Assembly: GCF_017349075.1 (NCBI RefSeq)
Contig: NZ_JAFMOF010000005.1
Span: forward strand, 310,001-374,000
Length of the DNA: 64,000 bases
From: Streptomyces triculaminicus
Lineage (GTDB): Bacteria > Actinomycetota > Actinomycetes > Streptomycetales > Streptomycetaceae
Direction of reading: 5' to 3'
Below the pieces are notes generated by a model. The model was not told the DNA's origin, did not search any database, and worked only from the letters and a program-made list of their open reading frames with translations. Shown here one piece after another: positions 27,797 to 35,875 of the stretch. The position numbers and the translations under genes are program-made. Position 1 is the stretch's first letter. Each line of letters opens with the position of its first letter.

Positions 27797-29044
27797 TCAG
27801 GACATCGCATCCGTGCGCTGGGCGAGGGCGCGCAGTTCGGGAGAGGCCGAGCGGCCGGCCACGAGCATCAGGTCCCGGACGGCCGCACGTGCGGCGGTGT
27901 GGGACCGCACCATCTCGGGTGCCAGCGTCTCGGCCTCCGTGAAGCACCGCAGCGCGCTCTCCACGTTCCTCAGCTGCGCATGCGCCCTACCCAGGTCCAG
28001 AGCGAGCCTGGCCCGGCGCTCGACGGAAAGGCCGGACGCGTCCACCTGGCCGCCGACATGCAGGGCTTCGCCCGCGTCGCCGAGGTCGACAGCGACGGAT
28101 ACGGCCTGGATCTCGACGTTCGTCGGACCGAACTCGAGGTTGAAGTCGTTGCGGTCCTCGCCCAGTTGTGCCGCCACATGGCGTGCGAGCTCCATCTCGC
28201 GCCGGGCTTCGGCGCGACTCCGGCACCGTGCGTGCACCAGAGCGAGCGCCAGGTGCAGGGATCCCAGCAGGGAGAGCATCTCCGGTGACACGCCGACGTG
28301 GTCCATGTGACGTCCGAGGGCGTTCACAGCGGACTGCGCGACATGCTCCGCCTGGTCGTACCGCTTCAGCCGAACGCACGCGTGCGCAAGCCGAAACGTG
28401 CCCGCGATGACATCCGGCAGCCGGCCGGACAACTCGGCGGCCGCGATGGACCGGTCGGCGGCCACCCAGGCGGCATCCGCCTCGTTCTGGCGCGCAAAGA
28501 CGGCCGACATGGCCTGGTAAGTGCGGGCGAGCAGGCTGTAGGCCTCCGGTCGCTCACGCTCACCGACCGTGCGCACCACGCGCTCCAAGGTCGGTATGAG
28601 CGAACTCAGCGACGCGGTCAGCTCGGAGAACCGATCGCCGTGGGCGAGCGACCATGCGTGGTCGACGGCCCTCCGGAGGTCGGCGAGGGAAGGCCTCGTG
28701 TTCCACGTCCTCGGGTCGAGTACGACCTCCAGGGCCGGATGCCCCGAGAGCAGGAGCCGCACCTGGTCGAGGTCGTTCGGCTCGGGCGCGGCCTCGGCCG
28801 GCTCCACGGGCCGGGGCGCGTCCGGGCGCAGCGCGTGGAGAGCAACGCCGAGGGCATCGGCGAGCAGCCGCAGCACGTCCAGCCGGTTGACGGGCTGGAC
28901 ACCGCGCTCCACCTGGGACAGCCAGCTCGTCGTGCGGCCGATCTCAGCGGCGAGCTCCCTCTGGGTCAGGCCGCGCTCCGCACGCAGTTCCGCGACCCGT
29001 GCACCGAACGCACGCCGCCCTTCGGGGATCACCGGTCTCTTCAC
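27797..29044 (-). CDS. XRE-family regulator with TPR-like C-terminal domain
   Basis: 415 residues. The N-terminal helix-turn-helix spans about residues 10-70 (LRAERGLTQRELAAEIGRTTSWLSQVE). About 300 residues of helical repeats follow (AYSLLARTYQAMSAVFARQ, ALRCFTEAETLAPE), as in peptide-sensing or small-molecule-sensing TPR regulators. GTG 29044 overlaps the stop of the ABM monooxygenase (GTGA), so the two are translated together. The CGCAG operator array before the ABM gene is its likely target, implying autoregulation. Confidence 0.88.
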   Translation of the reverse strand: MKRPVIPEGRRAFGARVAELRAERGLTQRELAAEIGRTTSWLSQVERGVQPVNRLDVLRLLADALGVALHALRPDAPRPVEPAEAAPEPNDLDQVRLLLSGHPALEVVLDPRTWNTRPSLADLRRAVDHAWSLAHGDRFSELTASLSSLIPTLERVVRTVGERERPEAYSLLARTYQAMSAVFARQNEADAAWVAADRSIAAAELSGRLPDVIAGTFRLAHACVRLKRYDQAEHVAQSAVNALGRHMDHVGVSPEMLSLLGSLHLALALVHARCRSRAEARREMELARHVAAQLGEDRNDFNLEFGPTNVEIQAVSVAVDLGDAGEALHVGGQVDASGLSVERRARLALDLGRAHAQLRNVESALRCFTEAETLAPEMVRSHTAARAAVRDLMLVAGRSASPELRALAQRTDAMS

Positions 29045-29349
29045 ACCTTTCCGTCGATGTGCTCCAGGAAGGTCACATCGGTACGGCTGACGAACTTCTC
29101 CCGCTCCTCGAGGAAGCGTCGGACATGGGGCTGCTGCTCGTGCGCGTCGAACGCGGCGCGGTCTTCGTACAGCTCGTAGAAGAGTCGTACGTTCGGCTCA
29201 CCCGGCACGGAATGGTTCACATAGACCACCGTGCCGTGTTCCTGCCGCCGGATCCCCTCCAGGGTGCGGGACACCAACTCGTCGAAGCCTTCGGCTGCTT
29301 CCGCGTCGCGCAACGTGAAGCGCACGACCAGGCCAAAGCCTGCGGGCAC
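29041..29349 (-). CDS. ABM-domain (quinol) monooxygenase-like protein
   Basis: 102 residues. The core strands are FGLVVRFTLRDA and VNHSVPGEPNVRLFYELYEDRAAF, followed by HVRRFLEEREKFV; this is the YgiN/ABM pattern. GTG 29349 is chosen because GAGAGGAGAGC lies just upstream. The frame stays open further upstream but would read through the operator region. It is coupled to the downstream XRE regulator, suggesting a small redox or detoxification response unit. Confidence 0.8.
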   Translation of the reverse strand: MPAGFGLVVRFTLRDAEAAEGFDELVSRTLEGIRRQEHGTVVYVNHSVPGEPNVRLFYELYEDRAAFDAHEQQPHVRRFLEEREKFVSRTDVTFLEHIDGKV

Positions 29350-29414
29350 GTTCGCTCTCCTCTCAAGTGGCAGCGGGCGTCCCAGAAGGTTCCCAGAAGC
29401 CCGATGACGGAGAT

Positions 29415-29485
29415 AGTCGCAGATTTTCTTGACTCGCAGAAAAACTGCGAGTAGCTTCGCATCCATACTGCTGCTGACTGCGACT
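29415..29485. promoter_or_regulatory. Four-copy CGCAG operator array upstream of the ABM-XRE operon
   Basis: ACTCGCAG-AAAAA-CTGCGAGT (29432-29452) is a perfect 8-bp inverted repeat. It is flanked by AGTCGCAG at 29415-29422 and CTGCGACT at 29478-29485, half-sites of the same word. It lies 65-135 bases before the ABM start and also upstream of the small gene at 29553. A dimeric helix-turn-helix protein encoded in the operon is the obvious ligand. Confidence 0.6.
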
Positions 29486-29552
29486 CAGGCGGCATGCGGG
29501 GCAGGCTCGATCGCGCCCGAGGCATCTCCCCCTGATCCGAGCAGGAGGTTCG

Positions 29553-29726
29553 ATGCACAAGGACGATCAGCCTGAGGCCGCGCACGGCCACGCCCCTGGA
29601 AGTGCCTGCGCCCGGTGCAGACAGATCAAAGCGACGCACGACGAAGCCGCCCGTCAGGGCGACATCGGCACCGCCGAGGCGATGACCGCGACCATGGGCC
29701 GCCACCTGCGGGCGGCCCACTCGTGA
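29553..29726 (+). CDS. Small Cys-pair protein, unknown
   Basis: 57 residues from ATG 29553 behind AGGAGG. The sequence has CARCRQIKATHDEAAR followed by a helical C-terminus ending GRHLRAAHS. The C-x2-C plus two spaced His could bind zinc. Similar small proteins accompany XRE regulators in Streptomyces, but I do not recognise a named family. Its stop overlaps the next GTG (GTGA). Confidence 0.65.
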   Translation: MHKDDQPEAAHGHAPGSACARCRQIKATHDEAARQGDIGTAEAMTATMGRHLRAAHS

Positions 29727-30010
29727 GCGCCGGGCAGGCGGTGCCGTACCGCATGCGGTGGGCGATGCGGAATTGCCCCCACCCGGAGAACGCATGGGCG
29801 ATCTCCGACCCGGGCATGAAGGCGTGCACCGCATGCGGCACCCGGCGGGTGACCGACTACCGGGCGCTCGGACGGGCCCCGGACCTGCCGGAGTGGACGC
29901 ACCACGACGCGCCGGCCGTCGCTCCCGCAGGAGAGCGGAAGCAGAGGTATTCCGAGCTCCGGCACAGAATCCACGAAGCGAACCGGCGGAGTGCGCGGGG
30001 CAGGTCCTGA
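29723..30010 (+). CDS. Small zinc-ribbon-like protein, unknown
   Basis: 95 residues starting at GTG 29723, translationally coupled to the preceding small gene. It contains NCPHPENAW and CTACGTRR, a possible split Cys/His zinc site. An acidic middle and a basic helical end (KQRYSELRHRIHEANRRSARGRS) follow. The function is unknown. The pair is divergent from the ABM-XRE operon and may share its operator. Confidence 0.65.
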   Translation: MSAGQAVPYRMRWAMRNCPHPENAWAISDPGMKACTACGTRRVTDYRALGRAPDLPEWTHHDAPAVAPAGERKQRYSELRHRIHEANRRSARGRS

Positions 30011-30057
30011 GGCGCTTCGGGCGCCGGGAGCGCTGCCGCCCCCGGCACCCCCTCGTC

Positions 30058-30555
30058 TCACTCAGTGAAGCGGAACCTCAGCAGGTCGCCATCGGCCTCG
30101 TACCACTCGAAGCCCGCCTTCTCCAGCACGCGGATGGACGGCGGATTGGACAGTTCCACGGTGGCGGACACCGTCCGCACGTCCGTCGAGGTGAGGGCGA
30201 ACTCCGCCAGCGCGCGGGCTGCTTCGGGCGCGTAGCCGCGGCCGCGCCGCGACGGCACGATGCCGTAGCCGATCTCGAGGGTTCCGTCGGCGGGGGGCCA
30301 GAACAGGCCCGTCGAGCCGACCACCAGACCGCTGTCGCGCTCGATGATCAGGCGATGGCCGTAGGTGTCCAGCCAGGCGGGGAAGCCCTCGAAGAGCCCG
30401 GCGACGACGCCGTCGCCTTCGGCGGGGAAGTCGTCGGCCCAGTGCGGCTGACGGGCGCCGTCGAGGACGGCGGCGGCCTCGGCCCGGGTCCAGGGACGCA
30501 GGACGAGGCGGTCGGTGGTCAGATCATGCGGGGTCGGGGTACGAAAGGAAGACAC
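30058..30555 (-). CDS. RimJ/RimL-type GNAT acetyltransferase
   Basis: 165 residues. The N-terminus LTTDRLVLRPWTRAEA is typical of RimJ/L. The acetyl-CoA loop is IVPSRRGRGYAPEAAR, and the C-terminal motif is NPPSIRVLEKAGFEWY. It acetylates a protein N-terminus or a small amine; the substrate is unknown. Start GTG 30555 is preceded by CCGGAG. A short ORF with a stronger ribosome site overlaps this start. Confidence 0.85.
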   Translation of the reverse strand: MSSFRTPTPHDLTTDRLVLRPWTRAEAAAVLDGARQPHWADDFPAEGDGVVAGLFEGFPAWLDTYGHRLIIERDSGLVVGSTGLFWPPADGTLEIGYGIVPSRRGRGYAPEAARALAEFALTSTDVRTVSATVELSNPPSIRVLEKAGFEWYEADGDLLRFRFTE

Positions 30556-30653
30556 GTGACACTCCGGTCGTGGGAACGGCCCGGGCCGTGCGCCGGTGTC
30601 GGCGCAGTCCGGAAAAGGGCATGCTGAAGAAGGCCGGCGGCGGCCATATTCAT
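30519..30653 (-). CDS. Possible 44-codon upstream (leader) ORF overlapping the GNAT start
   Basis: ATG 30653 (or 30647) follows GAGGGAGGTTG, a much better ribosome site than that of the GNAT gene. It reads 44 codons in another frame and stops 12 codons inside the GNAT gene. The peptide (MNMAAAGLLQHALFRTAPTP at its start) shows no domain. It may regulate GNAT translation by coupling, or be fortuitous. The rest of the 348-base divergent spacer (30556-30903) holds only a short GGCCCT-CC-AGGGCC palindrome at 30717-30730. Confidence 0.3.
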   Translation of the reverse strand: MNMAAAGLLQHALFRTAPTPAHGPGRSHDRSVTCLPFVPRPRMI

Positions 30654-30903
30654 CAACCTCCCTCGTCACGGGTCCGAAGTGATCACGCGCTCCTCGCGCC
30701 TGCGGGACGCTAGCAAGGCCCTCCAGGGCCGGGCAACGCATTTCGCGCCCTCCGGCACGCCCGCGTACGCGCCGCCGCGCTTCCGTACGGCGCGTTCCGG
30801 CGCTTGCCGCCCCCCCTCCGCGCTCCGATGGAATGCGCGAGGAAGTACGGCTCACGAAGACGCTCCACACCGACCACCGCGACGCGAGAGGTGTGAGTAC
30901 CGC

Positions 30904-31560
30904 GTGATTCACATGACCGAGACCCTGGCCATCCACACCATCGAGGGTTTCCTCACCCCCGACGAGACATCCCAGGTCATCAAGGTGCTGGACGAGCATC
31001 TCGACGCGACCGGCTGGGTGCCCGCGCGGCCCAGTGACGGCATGGTTCCGCCGGACGCCGTTCAGGAGATCCTGGGGGAAGCCGTCGAGCGGGCGCTGCC
31101 GGCGATCCGGCAGTTGTTCCCGTCCGTCGCCGGCGTCACACCGTGGGACTACCACGATCTCGGGCCCGGGGACGGGATACCGCCGCACCTGCACGGCGTG
31201 GACGACCCGCACACGCGCCCCCGGCGGGTCGCGCGCGTCGCCTTCCACCTCCAGGAGGCGGAGTGCGGTGGCGAGTTCTTCGTGGACACCGCCTCCTCCG
31301 AGGCGCTGTGGACCGATCGCACGGCGGAGCCGGGCAGCGGCTTCGTGCCCGGCACCCGCTTCGCCCGCGAGATCTCGCATCATGCCGGGCCCGAGGCCCT
31401 CGCCGCGCTGCGCGCCGTCCCCCGCACCCGCTGGACCAGCGCGCCGCCCACCGGAACCGCCGTCGTCTACGGCGCCCAGCTCGTGCACGGCGTCGAGCCG
31501 GTCGTCACGGGCCGGCTGCGCAAGCTGATCACCAACCTGCTGGACGCCTCACCCCTCTGA
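30904..31560 (+). CDS. Possible 2-oxoglutarate/Fe(II) dioxygenase-like protein
   Basis: 218 residues. The order IPPHLHGVDD, then FHLQEAECGGEFFVDT, then VVYGAQLVHGVEPV and GRLRKLITNLL follows the jelly-roll layout of prolyl-hydroxylase-like enzymes (metal His, strand, second His, 2OG-binding Arg). The canonical HxD is not clean, so catalysis is uncertain. GTG 30904 with GAGAGGTG upstream is preferred; ATG 30913 is an alternative. Its end overlaps the convergent M15-like gene by 12 bases. Confidence 0.55.
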   Translation: MIHMTETLAIHTIEGFLTPDETSQVIKVLDEHLDATGWVPARPSDGMVPPDAVQEILGEAVERALPAIRQLFPSVAGVTPWDYHDLGPGDGIPPHLHGVDDPHTRPRRVARVAFHLQEAECGGEFFVDTASSEALWTDRTAEPGSGFVPGTRFAREISHHAGPEALAALRAVPRTRWTSAPPTGTAVVYGAQLVHGVEPVVTGRLRKLITNLLDASPL

Positions 31561-32244
31561 CCCCGACCGCTGCCGGCGCTCGAGCCGCAGGGCGGCCGCC
31601 CGCCGCCCGGGCGCCAGCACGTCCACCGGACCCGCCCCCGGTCTCACCGCGCCGCCACCGCGGATCTTGGCCGCGACCCGCGCAAGACGGGCGTCGCCCG
31701 GCGGTACGTCGAGGAAGAACAGGGCCTCGTACGGCCGCTCGTGGGCGTCCCCGCCCCACCTGACCACCCCCTCGCACTCGGCGAGAACGTCGCGCAGCGC
31801 CAGCATCTCGAGCGGGAAGAACCCGCCCCGGCCACCCTTGGGGTACCAGTCGGGGCGTATGGCCACCGCCGTGCCGGAGGCATGGTTGCTCTCCGGCGGC
31901 TGCGGCAGCCCCGCTCGCGCGAGCGGCACCCGGCCGGGGGCCAGATGCCCGACGACCTGTCCCTCCCCCAACTCGGCGATCTCGTAGTGGAACCGACGCA
32001 CCACGTGCACCAGCACCGTCTCCACGTCCCCGGCGCGCAGCGCCACGGTGACGCCGATGCCCTCGACCGGGCCTCCGCCGCCGACGGTCCTCTCCATCCG
32101 CCAGCCGTTCGCGCTCAACGCCCCCAGGGGCGCGGCGGCCTCCGGTACGGGCGCGGCAGCGGCCACCCGTACGGGCACGGCCGCGCTCAGCGCCACCGCG
32201 CCCGCGCCCGTCAGCACCCCGCGACGCGAAATTCCGGACGCCAT
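31549..32244 (-). CDS. Twin-arginine-type exported protein, degenerate M15-like peptidase
   Basis: 231 residues with a signal sequence MASGISRRGVLTGAGAVAL (RR motif, cleavage after VAAAAP). The C-terminal half resembles peptidase M15 D-Ala-D-Ala carboxypeptidases: SNHASGTAVAI corresponds to the zinc motif SxHxxGxAxD, followed by LAECEGVVRWGGD. The zinc-ligand Asp is Ala here, and the distal MHFE-type His is missing (ALFFLDV). It is therefore probably a catalytically dead binding protein. ATG 32244 has AGGTGAGGG upstream. It starts five bases after the DUF1906 gene, so the two form an operon. Confidence 0.65.
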   Translation of the reverse strand: MASGISRRGVLTGAGAVALSAAVPVRVAAAAPVPEAAAPLGALSANGWRMERTVGGGGPVEGIGVTVALRAGDVETVLVHVVRRFHYEIAELGEGQVVGHLAPGRVPLARAGLPQPPESNHASGTAVAIRPDWYPKGGRGGFFPLEMLALRDVLAECEGVVRWGGDAHERPYEALFFLDVPPGDARLARVAAKIRGGGAVRPGAGPVDVLAPGRRAAALRLERRQRSGSEG

Positions 32245-32249
32245 GTCCC

Positions 32250-33773
32250 TCACCTCACACCGGTCGTGTCGAATTCGTTCTGGCCCATGTCCAGCCCGGA
32301 GGCGATGTCGTTGTCGATCTCGATCTTTCCGTCGCCGCCGCCCACGCTCATCGTGGCGATCTGGTCGAAGGCCCAGTTCTCCGGCATCGGACAGCCGAGA
32401 TTTCCGGAGAATCCCGTCGACATGTCGGCCACGAAAGCTGCTGTGGCGAAACCCGCCGCCGCGACGCGCGAACACGCGTTGCGGGGCCCGTAGACGCCGA
32501 TCCGGTACCTGCCGCCCAGCTCGCCCATCTTCCGGTCGATGCCGCGGAAGTGCGGAATGACGTTGTCGGCGACCTGGTGGTCGAGGACGTCGAAATCCAC
32601 GGCGAAGTAGATCCACGTATCGCTTTTGAAGCCGTATCCGCGGGCCGCGTCGTACGCCGCCTGGGCGTCCGCGATGCCCTGGTTCTCGTTGAAGTAGGAC
32701 GCCGAGCCGCCATAGGTCTGGTAGATGGGGAAGACCCGCAGGCCCTTGGTCGCGATGACCTCCAGCTCGCCCGGCTGGATCTTCTTGTCGAACGTCGAGC
32801 CCGGGGCGTTGGTCAGATAGCGGCCGGCGACCAGATATCCCGCCTCGCGCAGCGCGTCGGCGCGGGCCGGGGTGATCTCGGTGACGCAGTCGAAGGCCGT
32901 TCCGCGCCGGGTGTTGTCGCCGCAGGAGACGAGCAGCGAGGCCCAGGTCGGGAAGTCGCCGGCCCCGGTCACCGGCAGCTTCACGAATTCCTGGAAACCG
33001 CGTACGGCGGCGGAGAGTTCGCTCGTGAAGGTGTCGGAGAAGGACACCCCGCCCCGCCTGTTGAAGACCATGGCGGCGGAGAAGAGCTGGACGAACGGCC
33101 CGCTGGATCCGACCGTGAGCGTGTTCTTCTTCAGACCCTCCTTGGTCGCCGGCCCGAACGCCCCGGTGGCCACGTCGTCGTTCATGCCCAGCTGGTATTG
33201 CACGGCGAACACCAGCGCCTTTTGCACATCGCGCGAGAAGTGACCGTCGCAGGGCACGACGAAGAAGTTCCGGCGGTTCACATGGCGGCCGTTCAGCCAC
33301 TGCTGAATGGAGCGGACCGCATCGCTGCCGCCGTCCGTCGTGACATACGAATCCATGGTCAGCAGTGCCTTGAAGACTTTCGGCGTGACGCCGTCTCCCG
33401 GGAACGCGTCCGCGACGCCCATGTTCTGCTTCAGCCTGCCGACGGCCGCGGCGACCCGGCCGCCGTACACGCCGTCGATGTCGCCTCCGTCGTACCCCTT
33501 GCAGTAAAGCGCCGACTGCACCAGCCGGTTGATGTCCGCGGAGCCGCTGCCGCGGTCGATGACCGGGTATTTCGACTGCAGCGCGGCCAGGGTCGCGGGC
33601 CCGAAGTTGTTGGACTGCGGGGAGACGCCGAGCTCGTACTGCAGGGCCCGGGTCAGGGCGAACATGACGTCCCACGACGTCCTGCCGTTCTCCTCCAGCG
33701 TCGGCATGCCGCTGATGCCGGCGTATGTGGCGTTGTAGAGCCTCTGCGCCTTGCGCACCATCTCATCGGCCAT
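32250..33773 (-). CDS. DUF1906/Rv2525c-like glycoside-hydrolase-fold protein with peptidoglycan-binding repeats
   Basis: About 507 residues. Three helical peptidoglycan-binding-like segments occupy the first two thirds (FGPATLAALQSKY, DGVYGGRVAAAVGRLKQ, DGHFSRDVQKALVF, FGPATKEGLKK). The C-terminal about 220 residues match the DUF1906 TIM-barrel (AFDCVTEITPARADALREAG, VAGRYLTN, FPIYQTYGG, IYFAVDFDV, RIGVYGPRNAC). No signal peptide is seen, which is odd for a wall-binding protein. ATG 33773 has a weak ribosome site; an in-frame GTG 15 bases upstream follows AGAGG. It is coupled to the degenerate M15 gene. Confidence 0.75.
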   Translation of the reverse strand: MADEMVRKAQRLYNATYAGISGMPTLEENGRTSWDVMFALTRALQYELGVSPQSNNFGPATLAALQSKYPVIDRGSGSADINRLVQSALYCKGYDGGDIDGVYGGRVAAAVGRLKQNMGVADAFPGDGVTPKVFKALLTMDSYVTTDGGSDAVRSIQQWLNGRHVNRRNFFVVPCDGHFSRDVQKALVFAVQYQLGMNDDVATGAFGPATKEGLKKNTLTVGSSGPFVQLFSAAMVFNRRGGVSFSDTFTSELSAAVRGFQEFVKLPVTGAGDFPTWASLLVSCGDNTRRGTAFDCVTEITPARADALREAGYLVAGRYLTNAPGSTFDKKIQPGELEVIATKGLRVFPIYQTYGGSASYFNENQGIADAQAAYDAARGYGFKSDTWIYFAVDFDVLDHQVADNVIPHFRGIDRKMGELGGRYRIGVYGPRNACSRVAAAGFATAAFVADMSTGFSGNLGCPMPENWAFDQIATMSVGGGDGKIEIDNDIASGLDMGQNEFDTTGVR

Positions 33774-33913
33774 GTCGCATGCTCGCACCGGCCTCTGGTC
33801 CGGACAAAGGCGGAGTACGGCCAACGTCCGCGCGCCCCTCTCAGGGGCGTCTCGGGGTGCCCTCAGGGCGTTCCCCGAGGTCGGCGCGGTGCCCCCAGGG
33901 ACATGATCACTAC

Positions 33914-34597
33914 ATGACGAGCGGCAACGGGACACGGGCACCGCAGACCGGGACGGCGGCGACGGCACCCGTCGATGCGGCGGCGACGACCTGGCGGCGG
34001 TCGGCCTTCGCCGCCGCCCCGGTCTGCATGACCGCGTACGGACTCACCCGCCTGATCGACGACCGGCACGGCCCCGGCCCCGACTGGTCGCTGGGGCACC
34101 TCGCCCTGCTGGCCGGGGTGCTGCTGTTCGTGCCGGTGTTCCTGGGACTGCGCCGGGCGGCGGCGCCCGGGCGGGGGCGCGTCCGCCGGTGGTTCGCGGA
34201 CGCCGGGGCGGGGATCGGCCTGCTGGGCGTCCTGGCCGTGACGGGTCAGGTGCTGATCGATCTGTTCGTCGGATTCTGCTCCGTGGACCGGGCGACGATG
34301 AACGAGCTCTTCGAGCGCGTCCAGAGCCATGCGGGCGTGAAGCCCGTCTTCTATACGGTGGGGCCGCTGCTCTTCTACGTCGGGCTGGTGCTGCTCATGA
34401 CCCAGCTGGCGGCGCTGCGCGCCATAGCCGCCTGGCGTCCGGTCGTCGTGGTGGCGGGCATCGTGCTCGCGGCGGGCGATCTGGATCTGCTGCCGGTGGC
34501 CGGCGTGCTGTTCCTGCTGGCCCTCGCGCCCCTCGGCGGACTCCCCGGCGCCGTCGTCCCCGCGCCCCTCATACCGGGCACGGACCCGGGGCTTTAG
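33914..34597 (+). CDS. Integral membrane protein of unknown function
   Basis: 227 residues with about six transmembrane helices (LALLAGVLLFVPVFLGL, GIGLLGVLAVTGQVLIDLFV, PLLFYVGLVLLMTQLAAL, VVVVAGIVLAAG). The N-terminus is low-complexity Thr/Ala. No family motif is recognised. It is divergent from the DUF1906 gene and convergent with the snpA regulator. Confidence 0.75.
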   Translation: MTSGNGTRAPQTGTAATAPVDAAATTWRRSAFAAAPVCMTAYGLTRLIDDRHGPGPDWSLGHLALLAGVLLFVPVFLGLRRAAAPGRGRVRRWFADAGAGIGLLGVLAVTGQVLIDLFVGFCSVDRATMNELFERVQSHAGVKPVFYTVGPLLFYVGLVLLMTQLAALRAIAAWRPVVVVAGIVLAAGDLDLLPVAGVLFLLALAPLGGLPGAVVPAPLIPGTDPGL

Positions 34598-34651
34598 ACG
34601 GCGACCCCGACGGCGATCCCGACCGCTACCCCGGCAGCGACCTGGGCGGGC

Positions 34652-35635
34652 TCAGCGGCTCCCCGCTGACGGCAGCAGCGGGCTGCCCTTACGGTCCAGC
34701 CAGGACCGGTACGCGGCGCTGGCCCCGGCCACGTCCACGTACGCGGCCGTTAAGTCGGCGTAGAGCGCGTCCAGTTCGCGCAGGGGTAAGGAGCCGCGCC
34801 GGGAAGCCAGGGAGAGCTGGGTGGTGAGGGGGTCGCCGGACAGGGGGCGGATCACCGTCCCGGGCACGGGGTCGGCGGTCGGCGCCGCCGGGCGTACGGC
34901 CTCGCCGCAGGCGACGAGCTCGGCAGCGGTGGTGTTGTCGCGGACGTGGAGGAGGCGGGGGTCGAGGCCCGCCGCCATGAACGCGCGGCGCAGGGCCGTG
35001 GCCTCGTCGTCCGCCGTGGGGTCGACGATCCAGGGGTCGCCGGCCAGGTCGGCGAGCGGGATCACGGGGCGGGCCGCCGCGGCGTGGGTGGCGGACAGGG
35101 AGACGAAGCGCGGCTCGGCGGCGATGAGGACGCGGCGCTCGACGCCCTCGGGGACGTTCAGGGGGAAGCCGGCCGTCTCGTGGACGAAGGCCACGTCGAG
35201 CTGGTTGGTCGCCAGGAGCTGGAGAAGGGTGTTGGAGGACACCTCTATGTGGATGGTGGTGTCCGTGTCCGGAAGGCGCCGGTGGATGCGGCGCAGCCAG
35301 CCGGTGACGGCGCGGCTGCCGATGCTGCCGATGCGCAGCCGCAGGCCGCCGACGCCGACGGCCGCGTCCCGGGCGGCCGCCACCAGCGCCGCCATCTCGG
35401 CGATGATCGGCCGGGCGCGGGAGAGGACGGAGTGGCCGAGGGGGGTGGGGTGACTGCCGTGCTGGCTCCGGGTGAAGAGGAGCCCGCCGACGGTGCTCTC
35501 GATGCGCCGGAGCTGAGTGGTCAGTGAGGGCTGGGTCATGCCCAGCTGCACCGCGGCCTTCCGCACGCTGCCGGTGTCTGCGATGGCGCAAAGTGCACGG
35601 AGGTGCCTGACCTCAAGCTCCACGCGAGCGAGCAT
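34652..35635 (-). CDS. LysR-family regulator of snapalysin (SnpR-like)
   Basis: 327 residues. The N-terminal helix-turn-helix is LEVRHLRALCAIADTGSVRKAAVQLGMTQPSLTTQLRR. The C-terminal effector domain has the usual two alpha/beta subdomains (IGSIGSRAVTGWL, DVAFVHETAG). It is divergent from snpA, the classic arrangement in which the LysR protein activates protease transcription. ATG 35635 has a poor ribosome site; GTG 35623 is an alternative start. Confidence 0.88.
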   Translation of the reverse strand: MLARVELEVRHLRALCAIADTGSVRKAAVQLGMTQPSLTTQLRRIESTVGGLLFTRSQHGSHPTPLGHSVLSRARPIIAEMAALVAAARDAAVGVGGLRLRIGSIGSRAVTGWLRRIHRRLPDTDTTIHIEVSSNTLLQLLATNQLDVAFVHETAGFPLNVPEGVERRVLIAAEPRFVSLSATHAAAARPVIPLADLAGDPWIVDPTADDEATALRRAFMAAGLDPRLLHVRDNTTAAELVACGEAVRPAAPTADPVPGTVIRPLSGDPLTTQLSLASRRGSLPLRELDALYADLTAAYVDVAGASAAYRSWLDRKGSPLLPSAGSR

Positions 35636-35738
35636 ATCCGCGCCCCGTACGCCACACCAGACACATGCCGGACGAGAACGGGCAGTTGGACGGCCGACTG
35701 GACAGCAGGTGGCGCAGGATAGGCGATTGGATGGCGCT

Positions 35739-35753
35739 ATGGCCAACTGGCAT
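35739..35753. promoter_or_regulatory. T-N11-A LysR box in the snpA promoter region
   Basis: ATGGCCAACTGGCAT contains T-N11-A in an imperfect palindrome, the standard LysR recognition layout. It sits midway in the 240-base divergent spacer. Related AGTTGG and CCGACTGG words occur 40-60 bases nearer the regulator, suggesting further half-sites. Confidence 0.45.
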
Positions 35754-35875
35754 CATCCGCACCATTGATAACTCGTCAGAGACTCATGGGGAACAGGAGT
35801 TCACCCGGTGAGCCCCGGCCGCGTGTCCCACCGCACCCGGCCGAAGAGGCTCTCGGCACGAATGGAGTCCCCCAC

